Below, in pieces: positions 31,651-37,994 of a stretch of 37,994 bases of DNA. Position numbers and translations under genes: made by a program. The notes under the pieces were generated by a model. The model worked only from the letters and a program-made list of their open reading frames with translations. It had not been told where the DNA came from and searched no databases. Each line of letters starts with the position of its first letter. Positions within the stretch are counted from its first letter, which is position 1. Source of the DNA: Rhodospirillaceae bacterium (GTDB taxonomy: Bacteria > Pseudomonadota > Alphaproteobacteria > Rhodospirillales > JABHCV01); the NCBI GenBank assembly GCA_014382375.1, contig JACNJU010000191.1, positions 1 through 37,994 on the forward strand, given 5' to 3'.

Positions 31651-31651
31651 G

Positions 31652-32068
31652 TTATTTGCCGCCCGTTTCCTTGTTGTTTTCATATGCGCCAGCCGGCGCA
31701 TTATCCTGTTTCATCTGCGAGGGGACACCCCCGGTAGGCTCTTTGTCTTCTGCATATCCAACGGCCATGCCAAGCCCGCTAGCGGCCCTGTAAACATTCA
31801 AAACCCCGGCAGCCGCACCGAGGAAAAAGAATACTACCAAGAACCAGGGCTTCGTATCCAGCCAGTTATCAAGAAAGTACCCGATTCCCACACCAACGAT
31901 CAAGGCCGCCACCAATTCGGTGCCGATACGAATGGCCATACTGTAACCCGACATTTCCTGACTGCCCGAAGACAGGCCAGAAGTCTTGCCAGTGTGGCTC
32001 TTTTCGCGTGCCTGAAGAAGGCGCTTGTCAAGGTCTTCCAGGTCTTCCGTGGACTTCTTGTCGCTCAT
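31652..32068 (-). CDS. atpI: ATP synthase accessory protein AtpI
   Basis: A 138-residue small membrane protein at the head of the F0 operon, thought to help c-ring assembly or ion supply. A charged N-terminal region (about 1-45) precedes two membrane helices, ELVAALIVGVGIGYFLDNWL and WFLVVFFFLGAAAGVLNVY, the arrangement of the AtpI/AtpZ family. The C-terminal 35 residues are polar. The stop is directly followed by the atpB GTG, so the two are probably coupled. Confidence 0.92.
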   Translation of the reverse strand: MSDKKSTEDLEDLDKRLLQAREKSHTGKTSGLSSGSQEMSGYSMAIRIGTELVAALIVGVGIGYFLDNWLDTKPWFLVVFFFLGAAAGVLNVYRAASGLGMAVGYAEDKEPTGGVPSQMKQDNAPAGAYENNKETGGK

Positions 32069-32128
32069 TTGATCAGCGCCTTTAAGAGCCCCCGGCAGGG
32101 TTGGAACTAGTGCCTCAAAACGAAGCGA

Positions 32129-32157
32129 AAATTAAAGCCCGGCACGGACCCTGTCAA
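32129..32157 (-). promoter_or_regulatory. Promoter of the F0 ATP synthase operon
   Basis: On the minus strand TTGACA (32157-32152) and TAATTT (32134-32129) are separated by exactly 17 bp, a near-ideal sigma-70 promoter about 60 bp before the atpI ATG. An inverted repeat GGACC-AATA-GGTCC (32158-32171) abuts the -35 element on its upstream side. The remaining gap (32172-32284) shows no gene. Confidence 0.75.
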
Positions 32158-32284
32158 GGACCAATAGGTCCTACATAACCATTTGATAATATTAGAAAAA
32201 TCAGAGACGAAATTACGCATACAGCGACAACGGGCTGTTTGCGCATACTTCTCTACAGGCCCGACATTGCAGGCAAGCACATGC

Positions 32285-32695
32285 CTAGGCGGCGTGGTGA
32301 TGCTTTTCGATCTCGTTGCAATTGGCCGCCAGTGGGACGGTTTTGCGTTTGCTGCTCGCTTGGGTATCCGGCTTAACAACGGCAACTTTTTGCTTTTCGG
32401 CCGCCATTATCTCACGAACGACTTCAGGAATCATTCGGCGCTCCACCCCAATATCCGCCAGCATTCGATCACTTAATGCTTCCAGTTCGCCCACAGCTTT
32501 TCTGAAACGGTGGGCCTCCATGTCAGTGGTCCAGGGAATGCTTTTGACCAATCTGGCAATTGCCCTGCCCGCCGTCATAAGCAGATCCGCGATTATCCGG
32601 GATTGCTCTGAGCGGGCAGCGTCAATCAAGGCTACGGGTTGGCGCGAAACCGTTTCATCTCTCGCCATGAGCTGATCATTTGCTAAGTTGTTCAT
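32285..32695 (-). CDS. Small DUF1127-like protein
   Basis: A 136-residue soluble protein of unknown role. The middle segment AVGELEALSDRMLADIGVERRMIPEVVRE (about residues 68-96; shown here is the key L-SDR-LxDIG pattern) is the DUF1127 motif, a short alphaproteobacterial domain; some members have RNA-related roles. The protein is longer than classic DUF1127 proteins (45-70 residues), with an extra N-terminal region (DAARSEQSRIIADLLMTAGR) and a basic, His-rich tail. ATG 32695 is chosen because AAGGAG lies seven bases upstream; an upstream frame to 32731 has no such site. It has its own promoter. Confidence 0.75.
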   Translation of the reverse strand: MNNLANDQLMARDETVSRQPVALIDAARSEQSRIIADLLMTAGRAIARLVKSIPWTTDMEAHRFRKAVGELEALSDRMLADIGVERRMIPEVVREIMAAEKQKVAVVKPDTQASSKRKTVPLAANCNEIEKHHHAA

Positions 32696-32743
32696 GGTGA
32701 AACTCCTTTTCGTATCCGCATCGATAGCCACATCCTAGAAAGC

Positions 32744-32772
32744 ATTATAAACCCTTTGTAATCAAAGGTTAA
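32744..32772 (-). promoter_or_regulatory. Promoter of the DUF1127-like gene
   Basis: On the minus strand a perfect TATAAT (32749-32744) is preceded at 17 bp by TTAACC (32772-32767), about 50 bp before the ATG. The -35 half is only a 4 of 6 match, consistent with an activator. A TGC-rich palindrome lies immediately upstream at 32779-32808. Confidence 0.65.
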
Positions 32773-32778
32773 ACGGTA

Positions 32779-32808
32779 ATGTTGCAGTGCAGCATTGCGC
32801 CTGCTGCA
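32779..32808. promoter_or_regulatory. TGC-rich overlapping palindromes
   Basis: TGCAGCA (32788-32794) and TGCTGCA (32802-32808) form a perfect 7-bp inverted repeat with a 7-base spacer. A second, overlapping near-palindrome runs from 32779 to 32795 (ATGTTGCA against TGCAGCAT, 7 of 8). They end just upstream of the -35 of the DUF1127-like gene. TGC-rich inverted repeats of this kind are bound by PhaR-type regulators of polyhydroxybutyrate metabolism in some alphaproteobacteria; that assignment is only a guess. Confidence 0.4.
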
Positions 32809-32892
32809 TGGCTGGTTCCACTGTAAGTCAAGGCTCAAAAGGCAACAGGAGCATTACGCGTAAATACCGGGTTCTCAGACTGCCTTCAAGCC

Positions 32893-32912
32893 CGCGGCTA
32901 CGGGCCGCCGCG
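32893..32912. repeat. GC-rich hairpin between smc and the DUF1127-like gene
   Basis: CGCGGC (32893-32898) and GCCGCG (32907-32912) form a 6-bp stem with an 8-base loop in a GC-rich, otherwise gene-free stretch (32809-32984) downstream of smc. No T run follows on either strand, so it is not a standard intrinsic terminator. It could be the 3' end of the smc message or a copy of a dispersed palindromic repeat. Confidence 0.3.
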
Positions 32913-32984
32913 ACTGTGGTGAGCCCAAGGGGTTTTCGGGGATTGAGAAGCCGCAGGCCTCGCCCGGCGCTTGAGGGGAAACTG

Positions 32985-35900
32985 TTAAGCGGTTTTCCTG
33001 AGCTCATCGGCCATTTTCAGGTCGACGGAAACCAGTTGCGAGACGCCGCGTTCCGACATGGTGACGCCGAACAGGCGGTCCATGCGGGCCATGGTCAGGC
33101 GGTGATGGGTGATGACCAGGAAGCGGGTGTGACCGGAGCCGGCCATTTCGGTCAACATTGAGCAGAATCTGTCGACGTTGGCGTCATCCAGCGGTGCGTC
33201 AACTTCGTCGAGCACGCAGATCGGCGCCGGGTTGGTCAGGAAGACGCCGAACAACAGGGCCAGCGCCGTCAAGGCCTGCTCACCACCCGACAGCAGCGAC
33301 AACACTTGCAGGCGTTTGCCTGGCGGACTGGCCATGATTTCCAGACCGGCCTCCAGCGGGTCGTCGCTGTCGGTCAACGTCAGATGGGCGCGACCACCAC
33401 CAAACAGGCGCACGAACAGTTCCTGAAAGTGCTTGTCGACCTCGTGGAAAGAAGCGAGGAGACGCTGCCGGCCTTCCCGGTTCAATTCGGCAATGCCCTT
33501 GCGCAGTTTGGCAATCGCTTCGGTCAGGTCGTCGCGCTCGCTACACAGTGTTTCGACCTGTTCGGTCAATTCCTGCATTTCCTGTTCGGCGCGCAGGTTG
33601 ACCGGGCCCATGGTGTCGCGTTCGCGGAGCAGGCGCTCGACCTTGCGCTCGCTGGCCTCCATGTCGGGAAGTTCCTTGTCTTTATTAAGGGCAGCAATGT
33701 CGAACAACTGGTCCGGTGTGGCGTCCAGTTTGTCCAGCACCCGTTCGACAATGCCTTCAATTGCTTGCTCGGCCTGATCGACAAAGCCCTGATAGCGGAC
33801 CCGGTTTTCCCGCGCCTGGGCCAGGTCGGCTTCTGCGCTGCGCAGGGCCTTGTTGGCCTCGGCGAGGCGGGTCTCGGCGACAGCCAGCTTGTCGGCTGAT
33901 TGTTTGCGGGTGGATTCTGACTGCTCGATGTTTTCCATCAGGACGATGCGCTTGGCTTCGATTTCCTTGGGCAGGGCGGCAAGCCGGTCAATTTCAGCGC
34001 TCTCTGCCAGTTGGCGTTCGTTCAACTGGTCGATCCGGTGCGTTGCCCCTTCGATGCGTTGCTGCCAGCTTGTCAGTTCGCGTTCAATATCGGCCAGGCG
34101 GCGGCGGCGTTCTTCGGCGGCACGAACCAGCGTATCGAAGGCGCTTTGACTTTCCACCTGAACGGTTCGCCGTTCGGCCAGGTCGGCCCGGTGGGAAGCG
34201 ATCTTGTCGCGCGCCGCCTCGGCATTGGGCAGGGCCGCCAGCGTTTCCCGGGTCTCAAGGGCGCGGGCGTCGGTTTCCTCCTGGTCTGTCTTGATGGAAG
34301 CCGCCATTTCGATCATCGCCAAAAGTCTGGAAGAATGATGGGCCGCTTTTTCCTTGATCTCGGTAAGCGCGTTGCGGGCCTGACCGTAGGCTGCGTCGGC
34401 GCTGCTGACATCGGCCCGGGCTTCGCGTTCCGCCGCTTGCGCCTGATCGGCATTTTCGCGAGCATTTGCGGCAGCGGCATCGCTGGCGGCGACAGCAGCG
34501 CGCGCGTCAGCAAGGCTATCGCGAATAGTGTTCAGGCGATTGCGTTGCTGAAGGCGGGCTGCGGCTGCGGTTTCGGCCCCGGCAGACATGGTAAAGCCGT
34601 CCCAGCGCCACATGGCCCCGTCACGACTGACCAGGGACTGGCCCTGCTTGAGGTCATCGGCAAGGCGGTTGCCGACGTCTTCATCTTCGACAATGCCAAT
34701 CTGGCTGAGGCAGCGGGTCAAGGCCGGTGGGCCGGAAACGAAACGGCTCAAGGGTTCGGCTCCACCGGGCAGGCTTGTCGGTTGATTGAACGGAAGCAAA
34801 GTGCGCCAGCGCACCGGTGCCGGCTCCTCGCTGGAGGCGGAAAGGTCTTCGCCAAGGGCCGCGCCAAGGGCCGCCTCGAAGCCCGGATTGACGCTGACCT
34901 GGTCTATCATTGCTGGCCAGTCTCCGGGATCGCCGGCTTTCAGAACGTCGGCCAGGGCCTGCTCCTCGGCCAGCAGCCGGGTCAATGTCGATTGAGTGGC
35001 GTGCTGATGGGAAACAGAGCGGGAGATGTTATCAGTTGCCTCGGCGCGGGTTTGTTCGGCGCTTTCGGCCCGGCTTCGGGCATTTTGCAGAGCGTTTTGG
35101 TGTTTCTCCAGAGTCGCTTCGGCATCTGCCAGAACAGCGGCGTCGATGGCTTCCGTCTCAAGACGGGCACGTTGCTCCTCGGTATCGGCGGCGCGGGCTT
35201 TCAGGCGTTCGCTGCGGTGGGTCAGGTCATCCATTGTCCGGTGCAGACTGGCGCGTCTGGCTTCGTTATCGGCAAGCTGGTCGGTCAGTTCGGTCAACAC
35301 CGCGTCCAGTTCGGCGACGCGGGCATTGGCCTCGATCAGTTTTTCCTGGGCCTGCTGGCCATCTTCTTCCTCGCCCTGACGGGCCGCGTCAATGGTTTGG
35401 CGTTCCGTCTCAAGGGCGGCCATGGCCTGAGTGGCATCATCCGCGAGGGCTTTTTCCCGCTCGATGTCGGCGGCAATTTGCTGAAGCCGCCGAACGCCCT
35501 CGGCGTTGGCCGCTGCAATGCGTTGCTCTTCCGCCTCAAGGCTGTCGCGTGCGACAGTCAGGCGGTGCAGTTGCGCCGCCGTTTCGGCTTCTCTGGCACG
35601 CAAGTCGGGCAGGTCGGTTGCGGCTTCTGCCTGGGCCGTGGAATTGGTCGCGGCCAGGCGGGTCAGTTCCTGGACCGTGTTTTCGGCAGCGATAAGTTCC
35701 TGGCGGTGGGCGTCCAGTTCTCCACTCGCCTGGACCCAGCGCAGATGGTAGAGGGTCGCTTCGGCCTTGCGGATATGGTCTGACAGATTGCGGTAACGGT
35801 TGGCCTGCCGGGCTTGTTTTTTCAGACCCTGCATCTGGAGCTCAAGGGTACCCAGAATATCTTCCAGTCGTTCCAGGTTGGTTTCCGCCCCGCGCAAACG

Positions 35901-36449
35901 CAATTCGGCCTCGTGGCGACGCGTATGCAGGCCGGTGATACCGGCGGCTTCTTCCAGCAACGAGCGGCGTTGTTCGGGTTTGGCGGCAATGACAGCGCCG
36001 ATGCGACCCTGGCTGACCATCGCCGTGGAACGGGCCCCGGTGGCTGAATCGGCGAACAGGAGTTGCACGTCCTTGGCCCGTGTTTCCTTGCCGTTGACCC
36101 GGTAGGTGGAACCTTTTTCTCGCTCGATGCGGCGGCTGACGTCAAGCTCGTCGAATTCGTTGAACTGGGCAGGGGCCGTGCGTTCGGCGTTGCCCAGATT
36201 GAGCACCACTTCGGCGATGTTGCGGGCCGGGCGTTCCGAGGTGCCACCGAAGATGACGTCTTCCATGCCGCCGCCGCGCATTTGTTTGGCCGATGTTTCG
36301 CCCATCACCCAGCGCAGGGCTTCAACCAGATTGGACTTGCCGCAGCCGTTGGGACCAACAACGCCGGTCAGGCCGGGCTCAATAAGTAATTCGGTCGGAT
36401 CGACGAATGACTTAAATCCTGCAAGTCTGAGTTTCGAAAAACGGAGCAA
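32985..36449 (-). CDS. smc: Chromosome segregation protein SMC
   Basis: A 1154-residue condensin ATPase that compacts and segregates the chromosome with ScpA and ScpB. Walker A GPNGCGKS is at residues 32-39. Two long coiled coils flank a hinge (around 500-650, GDPGDWPAMIDQVSVNPGFE region). The C-terminal head has the signature LSGGEQALTALALLF and Walker B ICVLDEVDAPLDD, then VITHHRLTMARMD. The start is TTG 36449 (LLRFSKLRLAGFKSF), the only placement that keeps the first beta-strand; AGGAA lies about 10 bases upstream. It lies 39 bp after the DsbA-like gene, probably one operon. Long plus-strand frames across it are antisense shadows of its codon pattern. Confidence 0.97.
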   Translation of the reverse strand: MLRFSKLRLAGFKSFVDPTELLIEPGLTGVVGPNGCGKSNLVEALRWVMGETSAKQMRGGGMEDVIFGGTSERPARNIAEVVLNLGNAERTAPAQFNEFDELDVSRRIEREKGSTYRVNGKETRAKDVQLLFADSATGARSTAMVSQGRIGAVIAAKPEQRRSLLEEAAGITGLHTRRHEAELRLRGAETNLERLEDILGTLELQMQGLKKQARQANRYRNLSDHIRKAEATLYHLRWVQASGELDAHRQELIAAENTVQELTRLAATNSTAQAEAATDLPDLRAREAETAAQLHRLTVARDSLEAEEQRIAAANAEGVRRLQQIAADIEREKALADDATQAMAALETERQTIDAARQGEEEDGQQAQEKLIEANARVAELDAVLTELTDQLADNEARRASLHRTMDDLTHRSERLKARAADTEEQRARLETEAIDAAVLADAEATLEKHQNALQNARSRAESAEQTRAEATDNISRSVSHQHATQSTLTRLLAEEQALADVLKAGDPGDWPAMIDQVSVNPGFEAALGAALGEDLSASSEEPAPVRWRTLLPFNQPTSLPGGAEPLSRFVSGPPALTRCLSQIGIVEDEDVGNRLADDLKQGQSLVSRDGAMWRWDGFTMSAGAETAAAARLQQRNRLNTIRDSLADARAAVAASDAAAANARENADQAQAAEREARADVSSADAAYGQARNALTEIKEKAAHHSSRLLAMIEMAASIKTDQEETDARALETRETLAALPNAEAARDKIASHRADLAERRTVQVESQSAFDTLVRAAEERRRRLADIERELTSWQQRIEGATHRIDQLNERQLAESAEIDRLAALPKEIEAKRIVLMENIEQSESTRKQSADKLAVAETRLAEANKALRSAEADLAQARENRVRYQGFVDQAEQAIEGIVERVLDKLDATPDQLFDIAALNKDKELPDMEASERKVERLLRERDTMGPVNLRAEQEMQELTEQVETLCSERDDLTEAIAKLRKGIAELNREGRQRLLASFHEVDKHFQELFVRLFGGGRAHLTLTDSDDPLEAGLEIMASPPGKRLQVLSLLSGGEQALTALALLFGVFLTNPAPICVLDEVDAPLDDANVDRFCSMLTEMAGSGHTRFLVITHHRLTMARMDRLFGVTMSERGVSQLVSVDLKMADELRKTA

Positions 36450-36488
36450 TAGTTGGTTTCCTGAAGGTTAGAAAAAAGCCGGTTTCTT

Positions 36489-37100
36489 TTATTGTTTTTT
36501 GGCTAGCGCCTTGTTCAGAATATCCTTGAAGTCTTCGTAAGGTAGATTGCCGGGAATTTTGACGCCCTCAATGAAAAATGTCGGTGTCGATTCAACGCCG
36601 AGAATATTGGCAGCCTCATTCTTTTTATCACTCAAGGCATTGAGGAGGGCTTGATCGTCGAGGCAATTATCAAGATCATCGACCGTCATGCCGCTCAGGC
36701 GGGCGATTCCGGCGATGGCGTCAAAGGGGGTATCGCTGCGCGCCCACGTTTCCTGCGACTGGAAAAAGGCGTCGATCATCGGTATGTAGTTTTTCTGGCC
36801 CGAACAACGGGCCACCATCGCCGCCGCCATGGCCAGATTGCCAAGCGGGAAATCCCAAAAAACAATCCGTACTTTACCGGTGTCGATAAAATCCCTTTTT
36901 ATGCTGGGCAGGGCGTCTTTGTGAAACGCTGCGCAGTGCGGACAGGTCAGGGAGGAATATTCGATCATGGTGACCGGTGCATCGGCGCGACCGATGGATT
37001 TCTCAGCCATGGCCTCAGCCAGCGGGGCATTTTCTGCAAAACCTGAAGTGGCCGCAAACATGAAAATGGAAACTGCTATCCCTAGTAGGTAACGAGCCAA
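36489..37100 (-). CDS. DsbA-family thiol:disulfide oxidoreductase
   Basis: A 203-residue secreted protein with a thioredoxin fold. A signal peptide (MARYLLGIAVSIFMFAATSGFA) ends near residue 22. The active site C53-P-H-C56 is the DsbA type, and the cis-proline loop is in STPTFF. The helical insertion and the early VTMIEYSSLTCPHCA block resemble the DsbA/BdbD group found beside smc in many alphaproteobacteria. I chose TTG 37100 because GGAGG lies five bases upstream; GTG 37118 is also in frame but precedes that site and would spoil the signal peptide. Confidence 0.92.
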   Translation of the reverse strand: MARYLLGIAVSIFMFAATSGFAENAPLAEAMAEKSIGRADAPVTMIEYSSLTCPHCAAFHKDALPSIKRDFIDTGKVRIVFWDFPLGNLAMAAAMVARCSGQKNYIPMIDAFFQSQETWARSDTPFDAIAGIARLSGMTVDDLDNCLDDQALLNALSDKKNEAANILGVESTPTFFIEGVKIPGNLPYEDFKDILNKALAKKQ

Positions 37101-37130
37101 AACACCCTCCGATAACACAATATGTAGAAT

Positions 37131-37174
37131 ATATTAAATGGACTATAGAATCGCCTCAAGTACAGAGTCGACTC
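37131..37174 (-). promoter_or_regulatory. Promoter of the dsbA-like/smc operon with three GANTC sites
   Basis: On the minus strand TTGAGG (37159-37154) and TAATAT (37136-37131) are 17 bp apart, about 30 bp before the TTG start. Three GANTC motifs fall within 27 bp: GAATC 37148-37152 in the spacer, and GAGTC 37165-37169 fused to GACTC 37170-37174, together a 10-bp palindrome. GANTC is methylated by CcrM in many alphaproteobacteria, and methylation near promoters tunes GcrA-dependent genes. Confidence 0.55.
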
Positions 37175-37228
37175 CTTTTCAACGCTCCCTGTGGACAGTT
37201 TTTCGAAGTCAGGCCGTTATCGGCGTGT

Positions 37229-37732
37229 TTAAGGCTTTTGTTTGAGAGTTTTACCCAAGACAGCACGCCCCAGACCCTCAAGGGCCTGATGTAAATCCTC
37301 ATCTTCAATATCACTTAAATTTTTTAACAGGACCCGTTCTTCTGTTTCAGGCAAAGGCGGAACCGGTGGCGGTACAGTTTTTGACCGTTCCGGTAGGGGG
37401 CCCTGATTAATATAAATACGCTCAACGGCGGCATAGCCGAAATAGGTGTTAATCTTTTCGATCAGGACGTCTCCCTGATGTTGAACATACGTTGCTAGCC
37501 CGCCGTTATCGATACGCAAATGCAAGACGCCTTTGTCTTTGTTGCCCGGGGAGTAGTGGATTTTTTCCGGCGCGCTGTGAGCCGCCAAATGTTCACCGGC
37601 AATTACCGGCCAGTCGTTGATGATGGCGGCATCGGCGAAACCGCGCACACCGAAGATCGGTTTGGTAATCTTGCCAACGTGTTCGGCCAGGGTTTTCGCC
37701 CTGCCACCTCTTTGTCGATTGTTCTGAGCCAT
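37229..37732 (-). CDS. dciA: DciA-like DUF721 protein
   Basis: A 167-residue cytoplasmic protein with a DUF721 domain (about residues 15-110). The recognisable parts are WPVIAGEHLAAHSAPEKIHY, LHLRIDNGGLATYVQHQGDVLIEKIN and YFGYAAVERIYI. DciA is the ancestral bacterial partner that helps load the replicative helicase DnaB. The C-terminal third is Pro/Glu-rich and probably flexible. The order dciA-dsbA-smc is common in alphaproteobacteria. The gap of 128 bp to the next gene contains that gene's promoter. The ribosome site before ATG 37732 is weak. Confidence 0.88.
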   Translation of the reverse strand: MAQNNRQRGGRAKTLAEHVGKITKPIFGVRGFADAAIINDWPVIAGEHLAAHSAPEKIHYSPGNKDKGVLHLRIDNGGLATYVQHQGDVLIEKINTYFGYAAVERIYINQGPLPERSKTVPPPVPPLPETEERVLLKNLSDIEDEDLHQALEGLGRAVLGKTLKQKP

Positions 37733-37895
37733 TGTTTCTCAAGGATAGCCACATGAACGGGCGGGAACAACAATGTCATCCGATTTAACGGTGGATTTAA
37801 GCTAAAATTAGAGAAAGGCCAAACCAAAAGAACCCTGTGACTCCATGAGCTTAACTCAGAGCCTGGAATTATTTAGTGTTGGATATTGGGGGCGT

Positions 37896-37911
37896 CACAC
37901 TATATAGTGTG
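37896..37911. promoter_or_regulatory. Perfect 16-bp palindrome, probable operator
   Basis: CACACTATATAGTGTG is a perfect palindrome. Its centre TATATA (37901-37906) doubles as a possible -10 element, with TTGGAT (37879-37884) 16 bp upstream as -35, in front of the plus-strand frame starting at 37940. A regulator binding here would block RNA polymerase. A half copy (TTTAGTGTT) lies at 37872-37880, 31 bp upstream of the matching half. Confidence 0.5.
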
Positions 37912-37939
37912 CGAACGAGTTTATTGAGGGCGGTTATTG

Positions 37940-37994
37940 ATGGATATTTTCCAATCGAACCGGCGATGGGTCGACGTCGGAATGGCCACTGCCT
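37940..37994 (+). CDS. Possible start of an unrecognised gene, cut by window edge
   Basis: ATG 37940 opens a frame of 18 codons to the window edge (MDIFQSNRRWVDVGMATA) with GAGGG about 9 bases upstream. I do not recognise the sequence. In related genomes mutY often lies divergent from dciA, but these residues do not resemble a MutY start. A second open frame from GTG 37909 also reaches the edge, so the reading frame is not certain. Confidence 0.35.
   Translation, partial: MDIFQSNRRWVDVGMATA

Noticed and set aside
31651-31701. Upstream start for atpB at 31701
   Set aside because: It would overlap atpI by 50 bp and add a basic segment; GTG 31650 gives the family N-terminus.
32158-32171. Terminator between the DUF1127-like gene and atpI
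   Set aside because: The stem is only 5 bp and no T run follows on the minus strand; it sits at the -35 of the atp promoter.
34011-35783. 590-residue plus-strand frame across smc
   Set aside because: It is antisense to the clear SMC coding sequence and shows low-complexity Gly/Phe/Gln-rich translation with no domain; high GC makes such shadows long.
37896-37911. NrdR box
   Set aside because: It has ACAC and GTGT ends, but the centre is 6 bp rather than the 8 bp of the NrdR consensus, and the downstream residues do not resemble a ribonucleotide reductase.

Overview
This window is chromosomal DNA from an alphaproteobacterium, probably Rhodospirillales-like. No rRNA or tRNA gene lies inside it, so the placement rests on gene content and order. 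The evidence is an F0 ATP synthase operon apart from F1 and carrying both b and b' subunits, the dciA-dsbA-smc neighbourhood, an FtsZ with a long linker ending in DIPAFLRRQ, a MurE with the meso-DAP motif DNPR, and GANTC and CtrA-like motifs in promoters.

Layout. (1) Positions 1-2903, minus strand: one long open frame that starts at GTG 2903 and runs off the left edge. It encodes a Rad50/SMC-type ATPase with a central CxxC. By eye it is less GC-rich than everything to its right, and it is the only clearly accessory-looking gene here. (2) About 3004-3390, plus: the RNase P RNA gene rnpB, facing a convergent Bcr/CflA-type MFS exporter (3412-4671, minus). (3) 4672-5099: the regulatory region of the division and cell wall (dcw) cluster, with six MraZ-type boxes at an exact 10-bp period, a CtrA-like site and two GANTC sites. 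(4) 5100-23625, plus: the complete dcw cluster mraZ-rsmH-ftsL-ftsI-murE-murF-mraY-murD-ftsW-murG-murC-murB-ddl-ftsQ-ftsA-ftsZ, closed by a strong terminator. (5) 23828-29489, plus: lpxC, then bamD-recN-ligA. (6) 32068-29486, minus: atpI-atpB-atpE-b'-b (F0 sector), whose last stop codon overlaps the ligA stop. (7) 32695-32285, minus: a small DUF1127-like protein with its own promoter and a TGC-rich palindrome. (8) 37732-32985, minus: dciA, a DsbA-family oxidoreductase and smc. (9) The right edge holds a perfect 16-bp palindrome over a possible promoter and the first codons of an unrecognised plus-strand gene.

How it works together. The dcw genes build lipid II (MurC-F, Ddl, MurB, MraY, MurG) and the divisome (FtsL, I, W, Q, A, Z). 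They are tightly packed, with runs of 4-bp ATGA overlaps that imply translational coupling. LpxC and BamD extend the theme to outer-membrane biogenesis. RecN, LigA, SMC and DciA serve DNA repair, replication and segregation. The best candidates for something undescribed are the partial Rad50-like gene at the left edge, a possible 28-codon coupling ORF bridging ftsA and ftsZ, the six-copy MraZ box array, and the unassigned palindromes at 32779-32808 and 37896-37911.
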